Shown one piece after another: positions 33,935 through 44,101 of a DNA stretch of 64,000 nucleotides. The DNA is from Melaminivora jejuensis (GTDB taxonomy: Bacteria > Pseudomonadota > Gammaproteobacteria > Burkholderiales > Burkholderiaceae_C). The stretch is taken from assembly GCF_017811175.1 (NCBI RefSeq), contig NZ_JACWIJ010000002.1, positions 2,604,001 to 2,668,000 of the forward strand, in the 5' to 3' direction. A program made the position numbers and the translations under genes. Under the pieces are notes generated by a model that saw only the letters and a list, made by a program, of their open reading frames with translations, was not told where the DNA came from and made no database searches. The first letter of the stretch is position 1. Each line of letters opens with the position of its first letter.

Positions 33935-35809
33935 ATGTTTCAACATTTGAGCCTGCGCGCCCGGCTGATCGGCGCCAGCACCGCGATTGCCGTGCTGTCC
34001 CTGTGCATTCTGTCGGCTGTCGCCTTCATCGTGGTGCGCGCCAATTTGCTGGACAACCTGGACGAGCGCATCGGCGGCCTGACGCGCCAGCACGCCGCCG
34101 AGCTGAGCCAATGGGTGCAGGATCGCCAGCGCATCACCGGCTCGCTGAAGCTGGCGCTGGCGCTGGAGGATCCACAGCCGCTGCTGCGCGCCGCCGAGGC
34201 GTCCGGGCTGGATCTGGCCTATTTCGTGCGCGCCGACAAGAGCCATGCCTTCACCAAGCCCCGCCCCGAGGGCTACGACGGCACGGCGCGCGGCTGGTAC
34301 CGGCAGGCTGTGGCCGCTGGCGGCCCGGTGCTGACGCCGGTCTATCCGGATTCGGCCAGCGGGCAGCTCACCGTGAGCCTGGTCGAGCCGGTGCTGGAAA
34401 ACGGCCAGGCCGTGGCCGTGGTCGGCTCGGACATCCAGCTCGGCTCGGTGGTGCGCAAGGTCGGCGCCATCCGCGCCACGGACAAGAGTTTTGCCTTCCT
34501 GGTCGATGGCGGCAACGGCAGCATCCTGGCGCACCCCGAGGCTGCGCTGACCAGCAAGCCGCTCAAGGACATGGAGGCATCGCTGAGCCTGGAGGGCCTG
34601 CAGCGCCTGGCTGCGGGCGGCGGCCACGCCCTGCTGGAGCTGGACGGGCGCACGCAGCTGCTCTACGCCGCCCAGGTGCAGGGCACGCCCTGGGTGCTGG
34701 CCGTGGCGGCGGATCAGGCCCAGGCCCTGTCGGCCCTTGCCCGGCTGGGGCAGATCGCCGCCGGCACCACGGTGGTGGTGGTGCTGCTGTCGGCGCTGCT
34801 GATGGTCGCCATGGTCAGCCAGCAGCTGCGCCCCCTGCTGGCCGTGCGCGATGCGCTGCGCGACATCGCCTCGGGCGAGGGCGACCTGACGCGGCGCATG
34901 GCAACCGACGGCCCGCCCGAGCTGGCGCAGATCGGCCAGGCCTTCAATGCCTTTGCCGACAAGATCGCCCAGGTGCTGCTGCGCATCCGCCTGGCGGCGG
35001 ACTCGGTGCAGGTGGCGGCCAGCGAGATCGCCAGCGGCAACCAGGACTTGTCGGGCCGCACCGAGGCCCAGGCCGGCTCGCTGCAGGAGACTGCCGCTGC
35101 CATGGAGCAGCTCACGGCCACGGTGCAACAGAACGCCGCCCATGCGCGCCAGGCGCACGAGCTGGCCGGCAGCGCCTCGCAGGTCGCCGGCGAGGGCGCA
35201 GGCGTGGTGCGCCAGGTGGTGCAGACCATGGAGGGCATCGAGAGCGCCTCGCGGCGCATCGTGGACATCATCCAGGTCATCGACGGCATTGCCTTCCAGA
35301 CCAACATCCTGGCGCTCAACGCGGCCGTGGAGGCCGCGCGCGCCGGCGAGCAGGGCCGGGGCTTTGCCGTGGTGGCCGGCGAGGTGCGCACGCTGGCGCA
35401 GCGCGCCGCCACCGCTGCCCGGGAGATCAAGGGCCTGATCGATGCCTCAGTGCAGCAGGTGGACGCCGGCAGCCGCCTGGTGCACAACGCCGGCCAGACC
35501 ATGCAGGAGGTCGAGCAAAGCATCGCCCGCGTCAGCACCATCGTCACCGAAATCAGCAGCGCCAGCCAGGAGCAAAGCCGGGGCATTGCCGAGGTCGGCA
35601 GCGCCGTCACGCAGATGGATCAGGCGACTCAGCAAAACGCCGCCCTGGTCGAGCAGGCCAGCGCCGCCGCCCAGTCCCTGCGCCAGCAGGCGCAGGAGCT
35701 GACGCAGGTGGTCGGCCAGTTCAGGCTGCCGCAGGAGGCGGGTCGGTCGGCACCTGTGGCTGGGAGCATTGCTGCAGCCGCGCCAGCACGTCTGCCGCAA
35801 TTGGCGTGA
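33935..35809 (+). CDS. Methyl-accepting chemotaxis protein with Cache sensor
   Basis: A complete 624-aa chemoreceptor. A first membrane span (about residues 14-37), a periplasmic double-Cache-type region (about 38-285, with [20 protein letters not shown] and [20 protein letters not shown]), a second span (about 287-310), a HAMP region ([18 protein letters not shown]) and the signalling coiled coil with the [20 protein letters not shown] tip follow in order. Ribosome site GGAGGAG is strong. The last 89 bases overlap the convergent thioesterase gene. Confidence 0.94.
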   Translation: MFQHLSLRARLIGASTAIAVLSLCILSAVAFIVVRANLLDNLDERIGGLTRQHAAELSQWVQDRQRITGSLKLALALEDPQPLLRAAEASGLDLAYFVRADKSHAFTKPRPEGYDGTARGWYRQAVAAGGPVLTPVYPDSASGQLTVSLVEPVLENGQAVAVVGSDIQLGSVVRKVGAIRATDKSFAFLVDGGNGSILAHPEAALTSKPLKDMEASLSLEGLQRLAAGGGHALLELDGRTQLLYAAQVQGTPWVLAVAADQAQALSALARLGQIAAGTTVVVVLLSALLMVAMVSQQLRPLLAVRDALRDIASGEGDLTRRMATDGPPELAQIGQAFNAFADKIAQVLLRIRLAADSVQVAASEIASGNQDLSGRTEAQAGSLQETAAAMEQLTATVQQNAAHARQAHELAGSASQVAGEGAGVVRQVVQTMEGIESASRRIVDIIQVIDGIAFQTNILALNAAVEAARAGEQGRGFAVVAGEVRTLAQRAATAAREIKGLIDASVQQVDAGSRLVHNAGQTMQEVEQSIARVSTIVTEISSASQEQSRGIAEVGSAVTQMDQATQQNAALVEQASAAAQSLRQQAQELTQVVGQFRLPQEAGRSAPVAGSIAAAAPARLPQLA

Positions 35810-36191
35810 CCCGGCGCGACTCGCGGTCGATGAAGACGATGCCGGTCTTGCCCCGGGCGACCTCGCGTCCGCTGACGGTTTCGGTCATGCAAAACACCAG
35901 GTCGAAGCCGTAGCGGTTGAACTCTGCGGGCGTCATCTGCACCCGCAGCGTCTCGCCGTGGAAGGCCTCGGACTTGTACTGCGCCAGCATGTCGCCGACC
36001 ACGATGGCGGCGCCGCCGACGTGGCCTTCGCGCCAGCCCAGGGCGTGGAAAAAGCGCACGCGCGCCTCCGACACCAGGCTGAGCAGCTGGGCGTTGTCCA
36101 GATGCCCGCCCTGGTTGACGTGGCTGATATAGACCTGCACCTCGGTGGCAAAGCCGAAGTGCGCGGGGATGTCAAAGACGATGCGGGCCAT
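35721..36191 (-). CDS. Acyl-CoA thioesterase, 4HBT hotdog fold
   Basis: A 156-aa hotdog protein of the 4-hydroxybenzoyl-CoA thioesterase/YbgC type: [47 protein letters not shown] and [21 protein letters not shown]. The usual catalytic Asp position is taken by the VNQGGHLDN context. It lies just upstream of rpoN on the same strand, 12 bases apart. Its 3' end overlaps the chemoreceptor by 89 bases. Confidence 0.85.
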   Translation of the reverse strand: MARIVFDIPAHFGFATEVQVYISHVNQGGHLDNAQLLSLVSEARVRFFHALGWREGHVGGAAIVVGDMLAQYKSEAFHGETLRVQMTPAEFNRYGFDLVFCMTETVSGREVARGKTGIVFIDRESRRVTPIAADVLARLQQCSQPQVPTDPPPAAA

Positions 36192-36203
36192 GGAAAAAAA
36201 AGT

Positions 36204-37742
36204 TCAAAGAGTCTTGCGCAGGCTGGCTGTCGGGATCTTCAGCGCCTCGCGGTATTTGGCCACCGTGCGGCGGGCGCACTCGATGCCCTGCTCCTTGAGC
36301 AAATCGGCGATCTTGCTGTCCGACAGGGGCTTGGCCGGGTCTTCGGCGGCAACGAACTGGCGGATCAGCGCCCGCACCGCCGTGCTCGATGCGTTGCCGC
36401 CGGTCTCCGTGCCCAGGCCGGAGCCGAAGAAATACTTCAGCTCGTAGGTGCCCTGCGGCGTGGCCATGTACTTGGCGGTGGTCACGCGCGAGATGGTGGA
36501 CTCGTGCAGGCCCAGCTCTTCGGCGATGTCGCGCAGCACCAGCGGGCGCATGGCCAGCTCGCCATGCACGAAGAAATTCTTCTGCCGCTGCACGATGGCG
36601 TCGGACACGCGCAGGATGGTGTCAAAGCGCTGCTGCACGTTCTTGATGAACCAGCGCGCCTCCTGCAGCCGCGCCTGCAGCTGGGCATGGCCCTCGCTGC
36701 CCCGGTGGCCACGCAGCGCGCCGGCATACAGCTCGTGTACGCGCAGGCGCGGCATGACCTCGGGGTTGAGCTGCACGGCAAAGCGCTGCTGCGTGCCACT
36801 GCCGCTGCGCCGCACGATCACGTCGGGCACGACCACCAGGCGGCGCACGTCGGCAAAGCGCCGGCCCGGGTGCGGCTCCAGGGTGGCGATCAGGGCGATG
36901 GCGGTGCGCGTCTGCTCGTCGCTGGCCGCGCAGGTATGCGCCAGGCGGCGCACGTCGCGCCGCGCCAGCCACTCCAGCGGCTGGCGGCACACGGCCAGGG
37001 CCACGCGCACCAGTGCCGGCTCGGCGCTGCCCTCGCGCTCGCGCTCGCGCAGTTGCAGCGTCAGGCACTCGGCCAGGTCGCGTGCGCCCACGCCGGCGGG
37101 CTCCAGGCTCTGCAGCAAGCCCAGGGCAACGGTCAGGCGGTGCAGCACGTCCTCGCGCCGCTCGGGGTCGGGGTCGCCCGCCAGCAGGCTGTCGGCCAGC
37201 TCGGGCAGCGAGTCCGGCAGATAGCCGTCGTCATCGAGCGAGCCGATCAGCAGCGCCAGCGCCGCCGCGTCCTCGGGCGACAGGTGCAGCGCCAGCGCCT
37301 GGCGGCTCAGGTGCTCGGCCAGGGATTCGTGGCTGCTGGCCAACTCCAGGGCGTCGAACTCGCCTTCGGCATCGCTGGCGCCGCTGCGGCCCGGGCCGTC
37401 CAAGCCCCAGTCACTCTCGCCGGCGCCCTCGCCCTCCCACTCCAGGCGCTCGGGGGCATCGGGCAGCTCGGCGGTCTCGGGCGTGCTTGGCGCATCGGCG
37501 GCGTCGGCGCCATCCTCGGCGCTGCCGTGCTGGGACGCAGCCAGGGGCTCGGCAACTGGCCCGGGCGGGGCAGTCGCCTCGGCCTCGTCGTCGTGCTCCA
37601 GGAAGGGGTTGTCGGCCAGCATCTGCTCGACCTCCTGCGCCAGCTCCAGGGTGGACAGCTGCAGCAGCCGGATGGACTGCTGCAGCTGCGGCGTGAGCGC
37701 CAGTTGCTGGGAGACGCGCAGCGACAGCGCCGGGCGGCTCAT
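36204..37742 (-). CDS. rpoN: RNA polymerase sigma-54 factor
   Basis: A 512-aa sigma-54. The N-terminal glutamine-rich activator region is clear (LSLRVSQQLALTPQLQQSIR), an acidic low-complexity linker follows (about residues 55-120), then the core-binding domain and the C-terminal RpoN box ARRTVAKYREAL that reads the -24 element. Adjacent lptB and lptA upstream are the conserved context. There is no hpf or ptsN gene downstream; a thioesterase gene takes that place. Confidence 0.97.
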   Translation of the reverse strand: MSRPALSLRVSQQLALTPQLQQSIRLLQLSTLELAQEVEQMLADNPFLEHDDEAEATAPPGPVAEPLAASQHGSAEDGADAADAPSTPETAELPDAPERLEWEGEGAGESDWGLDGPGRSGASDAEGEFDALELASSHESLAEHLSRQALALHLSPEDAAALALLIGSLDDDGYLPDSLPELADSLLAGDPDPERREDVLHRLTVALGLLQSLEPAGVGARDLAECLTLQLREREREGSAEPALVRVALAVCRQPLEWLARRDVRRLAHTCAASDEQTRTAIALIATLEPHPGRRFADVRRLVVVPDVIVRRSGSGTQQRFAVQLNPEVMPRLRVHELYAGALRGHRGSEGHAQLQARLQEARWFIKNVQQRFDTILRVSDAIVQRQKNFFVHGELAMRPLVLRDIAEELGLHESTISRVTTAKYMATPQGTYELKYFFGSGLGTETGGNASSTAVRALIRQFVAAEDPAKPLSDSKIADLLKEQGIECARRTVAKYREALKIPTASLRKTL

Positions 37743-37827
37743 CGCGCAAGGCCGCCGCAGGGCGCGAGCGGCACGATCGGCAGCAGGGCAAGGCGCACAG
37801 CAGTCATGGCGTGGCGCAAGGTCATGC

Positions 37828-38622
37828 TCACATGCGAAAGTGCTCGCCCAGGTATACCCGGCGCACTTCGGCGTTGTCCACGATCTCGGAGGGTGTGCCG
37901 CGTGCCAGCACGCTGCCCTCGCTGATGATGAAGGCGTGGTCGCAGATGCCCAGCGTCTCGCGCACGTTGTGATCGGTGATGAGCACGCCGATGCCGCGCG
38001 CCTTCAGAAAACCGATGATGCGCTGGATCTCGATCACAGCGATCGGGTCGATACCGGCAAAGGGCTCGTCCAGCAGGATGAAGCGCGGCTGGGTGGCCAG
38101 CGCCCGGGCAATCTCCACGCGCCGGCGCTCGCCGCCCGACAGGGCCGGCGCGGGCGACTCGCGCAGGTGCTCCACGCGCAGCTCCTGCAGCAGGCTGGTC
38201 AGGCGCTGCTCGATCTCGGCGCGTGGCAGGGGCCGGCCCTGCTCGTCCTTTTGCAGCTCCAGCACGGCGCGCACGTTGTCCTGCACGCTGAGCTTGCGGA
38301 AGATGGACGCTTCCTGCGGCAGATACGACAGGCCCAGGCGCGAGCGCCGGTGGATGGGCATGTCGGTCACGTCGTGGCCGTCGATGCCGATCTGGCCGCC
38401 ATCGCAGCGCACCAGGCCGACGATCATGTAGAACGACGTGGTCTTGCCGGCGCCATTGGGGCCGAGCAGGCCGACCACCTCGCCCTTTTGCACGGACAGC
38501 GACACATCCTTGACCACCTGCCGGCCGCCGTAGCTCTTGCGCAGGTGGTGGGCCTGCAGGCAACTGGCCGCGTCGGCGCCACTGCCGACCGGGGGCGCTG
38601 CCGCCGGCTGCGCCATGCTCAC
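37828..38622 (-). CDS. lptB: LPS export ABC transporter ATPase LptB
   Basis: Powers LPS extraction from the inner membrane with LptFG. The 264-aa ATPase has Walker [23 protein letters not shown] (coupling-helix region), [17 protein letters not shown] and [16 protein letters not shown]. The first 24 residues ([20 protein letters not shown]) are a low-complexity extension. Start overlaps the lptA stop by 4 bases. Confidence 0.96.
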   Translation of the reverse strand: MSMAQPAAAPPVGSGADAASCLQAHHLRKSYGGRQVVKDVSLSVQKGEVVGLLGPNGAGKTTSFYMIVGLVRCDGGQIGIDGHDVTDMPIHRRSRLGLSYLPQEASIFRKLSVQDNVRAVLELQKDEQGRPLPRAEIEQRLTSLLQELRVEHLRESPAPALSGGERRRVEIARALATQPRFILLDEPFAGIDPIAVIEIQRIIGFLKARGIGVLITDHNVRETLGICDHAFIISEGSVLARGTPSEIVDNAEVRRVYLGEHFRM

Positions 38623-39272
38623 GGCTTGCCGGCGCCCAGCTCGGGGCTGGGGCGCAGGGCGGGTGTGGCGGCGGGTGCCGGGGCGGGGCTGGCCGGCGCC
38701 GTCTCGCGCGGCGCCAGCACGGCGCGCACGCGCCCGCCCGGTGTGCCGCCGCTGCTGCCCTTGCCGGTCGGCGCTCCGCCCTCGACGGTGAACACGTCGG
38801 TGGCGTTGTTGTAGACGATGCGCGCGCCGGTCAGCTCGTCGCTGAGGGCGGCGGCGCGGTAGCGGCGCAGCTCGCCCCGGCGGATCAGGCGCACCACGTC
38901 GGCACGCCCGTCGTACTCGATGCGCTCGGCCTCGCCCTCGACGTATTCATCGGGCGCCCCCGGGGCGGTGTCGCGCTTTTGCCGGAAGAAGGCGCGCTGG
39001 TTGCCATCTGCCGTGATGACGCCGCTTTGGTAGCCATTGGCATCCTGGCGCACTTCCAGGCGCGCGCCGCGCAGCACGATGGAGCCCTTGGTCATGACCA
39101 CGTGGCCGGTGAACACGGTGACTTGCTGCAGCTCGTCGTGGCGCAGCGCATCGGCCTCGATGTTCATGGGCTTGCTGCGGTCGGCCTTCTCGGCGTTGGC
39201 CAGCGGTGCCGCAGCCAGCAGCGCGGCGGCAAGCAAGGACAGGGCGAAGGGGTGAAGGGAGCGGATCTGCAT
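38619..39272 (-). CDS. lptA: LPS transport periplasmic protein LptA
   Basis: A 217-aa periplasmic bridge protein. Signal peptide residues 1-27 ([22 protein letters not shown]), then the OstA-like beta-jellyroll ([36 protein letters not shown] shown here only by its ends [15 protein letters not shown] and [11 protein letters not shown]). The Pro/Ala-rich C-terminal tail of about 35 residues is longer than usual. lptC, which usually precedes lptA, is not here. Confidence 0.93.
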   Translation of the reverse strand: MQIRSLHPFALSLLAAALLAAAPLANAEKADRSKPMNIEADALRHDELQQVTVFTGHVVMTKGSIVLRGARLEVRQDANGYQSGVITADGNQRAFFRQKRDTAPGAPDEYVEGEAERIEYDGRADVVRLIRRGELRRYRAAALSDELTGARIVYNNATDVFTVEGGAPTGKGSSGGTPGGRVRAVLAPRETAPASPAPAPAATPALRPSPELGAGKP

Positions 39273-39332
39273 GGGGCACGTTTCTTGCAAGGATTGTAGC
39301 GATGCACGTCGGCGCGCCCTTTGCGAGCCGGC

Positions 39333-39863
39333 TCAGCGCGAGAAAAGCCGTGCCAGCCAGCCTTTTTTCTGCATCCGCTGATTCAACTCGGGCAGCAACC
39401 GCTCGTAATCGCTGGCCTGCAGGGCCTGGGCCTTGGTCTGCGCCGCTGCTGCATCCGCGCCGCGTCCGGCCAGATAGCCCTTGACGCGCTCCTTGTAGTT
39501 GTGGTCTTCGGCACGGATGTGGCTGAACAGCCAGCGCGACAGGATGTCGTGCAACTCGCCGGCCACATCCTCGCCGCCATCGAAGCGGCCCTTGATCAGG
39601 GACACACGCCGGATGAACAGCGCATGGACTTTCTTGTGCAAGTCCAGGAACTCGTAGCCCGACTGCTCCAGCAATGCTTCCTCGAAAGCGAAGTGCGACT
39701 CGGTGTAGTCCACCACGTTGTGGATGATGGCTGCCAGGACACTGCGATCGGGGTTGTCCTTCTGGTCATACAGCGCATTGATGTACTCGACGATGCGCTG
39801 GTGCTGGCGGTCGATCTCGGCAATGCCGGTGTTCAGATCCGCCGTCCAGACGAGGTGGCTCAT
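39333..39863 (-). CDS. Bacteriohemerythrin
   Basis: A 176-aa hemerythrin-like oxygen-binding protein. All diiron ligands are present: His21, His57, Glu61, His76, His80, His115 and Asp120. It starts MSHLVWTADLNTGIAEID, as in family members linked to chemotaxis or oxygen sensing, with a charged C-terminal tail (about 140-176). Its ATG overlaps the dsbA stop by 4 bases, so the two are translationally coupled, an odd partnership. Confidence 0.92.
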   Translation of the reverse strand: MSHLVWTADLNTGIAEIDRQHQRIVEYINALYDQKDNPDRSVLAAIIHNVVDYTESHFAFEEALLEQSGYEFLDLHKKVHALFIRRVSLIKGRFDGGEDVAGELHDILSRWLFSHIRAEDHNYKERVKGYLAGRGADAAAAQTKAQALQASDYERLLPELNQRMQKKGWLARLFSR

Positions 39864-40522
39864 GTCTTTTTCCGCGCCTGGCCGACCAGGTGCTCGACCA
39901 CGCGCAGCACGTTGTCCATGTTGCCGGCCATGGTGCCGTCGGTGTAGTAGCGCCCGGCCACGCCCATGGAGGGCACGCCCTCGACCTGGTAGTCGTTCTG
40001 CAGCTGGGTGGCCTTGCGGATCTGGTTGGCCACGGTGAACGAGGTATAGACCTCCTTGAACTTCTTGGCATCCACGCCCTGCTTGGCGATCCATTCGTAG
40101 ATCAGCTCGTCCTTGTTCAGCGGCAGGCGCTCGACGTGGACGGCGCGAAAGACCTTGGTGTGCAGCTCGGGCAGCTTGCCCATGCCCTCCAGCGCGTAGT
40201 AGAGCTTTTGCTGCGGCACGAAGCTGGCGTTGAAGGCCACCGGCACGCGGCGGATGGCCAGGTTCTGCGGCGCATTCTTCTTCCAGGCTTCGAAGGTGGG
40301 CTCGAAGGTATTGCAGTGCGGGCAGCTGTACCAGAAGAACTCGATGACCTCGATCCTGTCGGCCGGCGCCTCGACAGGCGCGGCCTTGGACAGGCGCACA
40401 TATTCCTTGCCCTCCTTGAACTGCTGCTGTGCCTGGGCTGTCGTGGGCATGACCAGCGGCAGTCCCAGGGCGGACAGGGCGAGCACCGAAGCGGTGGACG
40501 AGGAAAACTCACGGCGATTCAT
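39860..40522 (-). CDS. dsbA: Thiol:disulfide interchange protein DsbA
   Basis: A 220-aa periplasmic oxidase that introduces disulfides. The active site CPHC is in FFWYSCPHCNTFEP and the cis-proline loop in VEGVPSMGVAG. The signal sequence begins MNRREFSSSTASVLALSALG, whose NRREFS resembles a twin-arginine motif, which is unusual for DsbA. Confidence 0.94.
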   Translation of the reverse strand: MNRREFSSSTASVLALSALGLPLVMPTTAQAQQQFKEGKEYVRLSKAAPVEAPADRIEVIEFFWYSCPHCNTFEPTFEAWKKNAPQNLAIRRVPVAFNASFVPQQKLYYALEGMGKLPELHTKVFRAVHVERLPLNKDELIYEWIAKQGVDAKKFKEVYTSFTVANQIRKATQLQNDYQVEGVPSMGVAGRYYTDGTMAGNMDNVLRVVEHLVGQARKKT

Positions 40523-40626
40523 GGGCGGCTGCCTCCGATGGATTCAAGGGGATTCAAAGGTGAGGATGGACTGCCCGGCAGGGCGAAAGGTTCCAGCGTG
40601 CGTCCGCTGCGACTGGCGCGGCGCAC

Positions 40627-41331
40627 TCAGCGCGGCACGCGCACCAGGGCCGAATCGACACCGGCGCCATCGAGCTTTTGCTTCAGTCCCTCGGCATCGT
40701 CGCGCTTGCCGAACGGCCCGATGCGCACGCGAAACACCGTGCGCCCGCTTTGCTCGCGCTCGCTCACGCGCGCTTCCCAGCCCAGCATGGCCAGCTTGGC
40801 GCGCTGCGCGTCGGCGTCCTGCTGGGTGCGGAACGCACCGGCCTGCACGAAATAGTCGAACGGATCGCTGCTGGACGCAGGGGCCGGCGCCGGCGCGGCA
40901 TTGGCGCGCGCCCGGGCCAGGTCGCCCAGCGGATCGGCCGAGGTGGGTGGCGGCTGCGGGCGGCTGTCGGCGCTGCGCGCCGGCGGGGCCGCTGTATCGG
41001 GGACGTTGCCGACCACGGCAGGGGCCACGGGCTGGCTGGACGCGGACTCGGCGGGCGCTGCCGGGGTGGCCGGGGCTGGTGGCTGCGCCGGCCCGGCAGC
41101 GCTGTCGCCAGATGCTGGCCGCGCCGGGTTCTTGCCGTACAGCGGGGCGTTGGGATCCCAGTTCTTGTTGCGCTCGGCCTCGTCCTGCTCGGAGGCGCGC
41201 GGGCTGGCCTTGGTCAGGAAAGGCACGGGTACCTTGGTGACATAGACGGCCACGGCCAGCGCCGCCCCCAAGCCGAGGATGACGCCCAGGATCAGGCCAA
41301 GAATGGTGCCGCCGCGTTGCTGGTGTTTCAT
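40627..41331 (-). CDS. SPOR-domain membrane protein
   Basis: A 234-aa FtsN-like protein: short cytoplasmic start, one membrane span (residues 9-31, ILGLILGVILGLGAALAVAV), a Pro/Ala-rich periplasmic linker, and a C-terminal SPOR domain (DYFVQAGAFRTQQDADAQRA ... RVRIGPFGKRDDAEGLKQKL) that binds denuded peptidoglycan at the septum. It follows argS with a 15-base gap, the usual order in Burkholderiales. Confidence 0.92.
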   Translation of the reverse strand: MKHQQRGGTILGLILGVILGLGAALAVAVYVTKVPVPFLTKASPRASEQDEAERNKNWDPNAPLYGKNPARPASGDSAAGPAQPPAPATPAAPAESASSQPVAPAVVGNVPDTAAPPARSADSRPQPPPTSADPLGDLARARANAAPAPAPASSSDPFDYFVQAGAFRTQQDADAQRAKLAMLGWEARVSEREQSGRTVFRVRIGPFGKRDDAEGLKQKLDGAGVDSALVRVPR

Positions 41332-41346
41332 GACGGGGTTCGCCGC

Positions 41347-43026
41347 TTACATGCGCGCCGGGGCCGACACGCCCAGCACTGCCAGGCCATTGTGCAGCAC
41401 CTGTGCGGTGGCAGCGACCAGCGCCAGACGGGCCAGCTTCACGCCCTCGTCATCGACCAGGATGCGCTCTGCGTCGTAGTAGCTGTGGTAGCTGGCGGCC
41501 AGCTCGCGCAGGTAGAAGGTCACGTCGTGCGGCGCATTGCCGGCTGCCGCCGCCGTGAGCATCTCGGGGTATCTGGCCAGCAGCAGCATCAGCGCCTGGG
41601 CCTGCGGGCCTTGCAGGGGCGACAGATCGACGCCCTGCAGCGCTGCCATGTCCCAATCCTCGCGCCAGCCGCGCAGCACCGAGCAGATGCGCGCATGGGC
41701 GTATTGCACGTAATAGACCGGGTTGTCGTTGTTCTGCGCCACCGCCAGATCGACATCGAAGGTGTATTCGGTATCGGGCTTGCGCGACAGCAGGAAGAAG
41801 CGCACGGCGTCGCGGCTGGTCCACTCGATCAGGTCGCGCAGCGTGACGTAGCTGCCCGCGCGCTTGCTGATCTTGACTTCCTCGCCGCCCTTGACCACGC
41901 GCACCATGGTGTGCAGCACGTAGTCCGGGTAGCCCTGGGGGATGCCCACGCCCGCCGCCTGCAGGCCGGCGCGCACGCGGGCGATGGTGCCGTGGTGATC
42001 CGTGCCCTGGATATTCACCGCACGGCCATAGCCACGCTGGAATTTCTGGATGTGGTAGGCCACGTCGGGCAGGAAGTAGGTGTAGCTGCCATCGGACTTG
42101 CGCATGACGCGATCCTTGTCGTCGCCAAAATCCGTCGTCCTGAGCCACAGCGCGCCGTCCTGCTCGTAGGTGTGGCCGCTGGCCACCAGGCGGCGCACGG
42201 TGTCCTCGACGTGCCCGCGCTCGTACAGGCTGGACTCCAGGTAGTACTGGTCGAACTTCAGCCCGAAGGCCTGCAAGTCCTTGTCCTGCTCATTGCGCAG
42301 ATAGGCCACGGCGAACTGGCGCACGCCTTCGTAGTCCTGCACGTCGCCGCTGGCGGTGAACTCGCGGTCGTCGGCGCGCACCGTGGCACCGGCCAGGTAG
42401 GCATCGGCGATGTCCTGGATGTAGTCGCCGTTGTAGGCCGCCTCGGGCCAGCCGGCATCGCCGGGCTTGAGCCCTTCAGCGCGCAGCTGCGTGCTTTTGG
42501 TCAGCGTGTCGATCTGCACGCCGGCGTCGTTGTAATAGAACTCGCGGTGGACTTGCCAGCCCTGCGTGGCGTGCAGATGACTGATGGCGTCGCCAATGGC
42601 CGCCTGGCGGCCATGGCCGACGTGCAGCGGGCCGGTGGGGTTGGCCGAGACGAACTCGACGATGATTTTTTCGCCGCGCGCGCGCTGGACGCCGTAGCGC
42701 GCGCCCTGCGCCAGCACCTCGCGCACCACCTGTTGGTGGGCGGCCGGCTGCAGGCGCAGGTTCAGAAAGCCCGGCCCGGCGATTTCGATGGCCTGCACCC
42801 ACTGCTGGAAGGCCGGCGTGGCGGCAAGCGCCGCCTTGAGCTGCTCGCCCAGCTGGCGCGGGTTCATCTTCAGCGGCTTGGCCAGCTGCATGGCCGCCGT
42901 GCAGGCCAGATCGCCGTGGGCGGCGACCTTGGGGTTTTCAAAGGCAGCACGCGCACCGGCGCCGGGTTGCAGTTTTTCCAGCTCGCCAGCCAGCGCCGCG
43001 AGCAATTCCTGTTTGACACTCAGCAT
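41347..43026 (-). CDS. argS: Arginyl-tRNA synthetase
   Basis: Class I synthetase of 559 aa. The HIGH-type motif is in [20 protein letters not shown], the KMSKS equivalent is [12 protein letters not shown], and DALRFF-like [19 protein letters not shown] and the DALR anticodon-binding end ([12 protein letters not shown]) are as expected. Confidence 0.97.
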   Translation of the reverse strand: MLSVKQELLAALAGELEKLQPGAGARAAFENPKVAAHGDLACTAAMQLAKPLKMNPRQLGEQLKAALAATPAFQQWVQAIEIAGPGFLNLRLQPAAHQQVVREVLAQGARYGVQRARGEKIIVEFVSANPTGPLHVGHGRQAAIGDAISHLHATQGWQVHREFYYNDAGVQIDTLTKSTQLRAEGLKPGDAGWPEAAYNGDYIQDIADAYLAGATVRADDREFTASGDVQDYEGVRQFAVAYLRNEQDKDLQAFGLKFDQYYLESSLYERGHVEDTVRRLVASGHTYEQDGALWLRTTDFGDDKDRVMRKSDGSYTYFLPDVAYHIQKFQRGYGRAVNIQGTDHHGTIARVRAGLQAAGVGIPQGYPDYVLHTMVRVVKGGEEVKISKRAGSYVTLRDLIEWTSRDAVRFFLLSRKPDTEYTFDVDLAVAQNNDNPVYYVQYAHARICSVLRGWREDWDMAALQGVDLSPLQGPQAQALMLLLARYPEMLTAAAAGNAPHDVTFYLRELAASYHSYYDAERILVDDEGVKLARLALVAATAQVLHNGLAVLGVSAPARM

Positions 43027-43144
43027 GATGGGGCGGGATTCTACGGGTGCGCCCCCTGTTCCCCTGCCACGGGGGCGGCGCTATGCTGGCCAGGCTGCAG
43101 CGCCCGACTGCGGCCCGCCCACCCCTTCACCGGAGCACAGTTTC

Positions 43145-43513
43145 ATGACACTGAAGAATCTGCTCACCTGCCTGGCGCTTGCCGCCCTGGCCCTGCCCTC
43201 GCTTGCCGCCCCGGCAGCAGGCGACTCCCCAGCCACGGCCCCGGCCCCGGCCCCGGCCTCGGCCCAGATCACCAAGGAGACCTGCCGCGCCCAGGCCAAG
43301 GAAAAGAACCTCAAGGGCGAGGAGCGCAAGGCCTTCATCAAGGAATGTCGCGGCACCGGCGCTGTCCAGGCCGACAAAAGTGCCAAGAGTGCCAAGGGCG
43401 GCCAGCAGACCCGCATGAAGACCTGCAACGCCGAGGCCAAGACCCAGCAGCTCAAGGGCGATGCACGCAAGGCCTTCATGAAGGAGTGCCTTTCCCACAA
43501 GCCGACCGCCTGA
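43145..43513 (+). CDS. PsiF-repeat periplasmic protein
   Basis: A 122-aa exported protein: signal peptide to about residue 22 (LTCLALAALALPSLAAP), a Pro/Ala linker, then two PsiF-type repeats, CRAQAKEKNLKGEERKAFIK and CNAEAKTQQLKGDARKAFMK, each ending in a Cys. PsiF of E. coli is a phosphate-starvation protein of unknown function. No Pho box was recognised upstream. A terminator follows the gene. Confidence 0.88.
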   Translation: MTLKNLLTCLALAALALPSLAAPAAGDSPATAPAPAPASAQITKETCRAQAKEKNLKGEERKAFIKECRGTGAVQADKSAKSAKGGQQTRMKTCNAEAKTQQLKGDARKAFMKECLSHKPTA

Positions 43514-43535
43514 CGCCATCCGGCTGCCCCCACAG

Positions 43536-43566
43536 CCCCGCACGCCGCCCGGCCTGCGGGGTTTTT
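43536..43566 (+). terminator. Rho-independent terminator after the PsiF-repeat gene
   Basis: CCCCGCA and TGCGGGG form a 7-bp stem with a 12-nt loop, followed by five T. Confidence 0.8.
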
Positions 43567-43579
43567 CATGGCTGGCCGT

Positions 43580-44035
43580 TCAGCGCGTGCCCACGCCGCG
43601 CGCCAGGAACACGGCCAGCAGCGGCACCAGCACCATGATGTGCGCCGCCCACATGACCAGCCGGCGCGTGCCCTTGAGTGCTGCCGCATCGGGCAGCGCG
43701 CCGCCGGCGTCCAGCGCGCTGCGCCAGGCGCGGTAGCGCCGCGCCGCCGCCAGCGACAGCCCCAGCATGACCACCAGCAGCGTGATCTTGGCGTGCAGCA
43801 GCGGCTGCGCCCAGTACCAGCTGCTGCCCTTGACGCCCCAGGCGATGCGCGCCAGCCCGCTGGCCAGCACCAGCACGCCCGACACCAGGCTCAAGGCATT
43901 GACCCAGACCAGCCGGCGCACCACTGCCGGATTCACCCAGTCCGGGCGGCACAGCGCCGTCTCGCTGGTCATGAAGGTGGCCAGCATCAGAAAGGTCATG
44001 ATGTGGGCGTAGGCGAGCAGAGCTTCGATGGTCAT
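43580..44035 (-). CDS. DUF2214 integral membrane protein
   Basis: A 151-aa protein with four membrane spans (for example YAHIMTFLMLATFMTSE, VWVNALSLVSGVLVLASGLA, LLHAKITLLVVMLGLSLAAA and a last MVLVPLLAVFLARG). It resembles the DUF2214 family of small membrane proteins with conserved histidines (His11, HAK, HIM). Function unknown. It follows the LysR gene by 66 bases on the same strand. Confidence 0.8.
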   Translation of the reverse strand: MTIEALLAYAHIMTFLMLATFMTSETALCRPDWVNPAVVRRLVWVNALSLVSGVLVLASGLARIAWGVKGSSWYWAQPLLHAKITLLVVMLGLSLAAARRYRAWRSALDAGGALPDAAALKGTRRLVMWAAHIMVLVPLLAVFLARGVGTR

Positions 44036-44101
44036 GGCAATCCTGGAGGGGCAAAAAAGGCGTGTACAGAGCGGGGAAAAGGGCCAGAGCCGGCCTCACG
44101 G

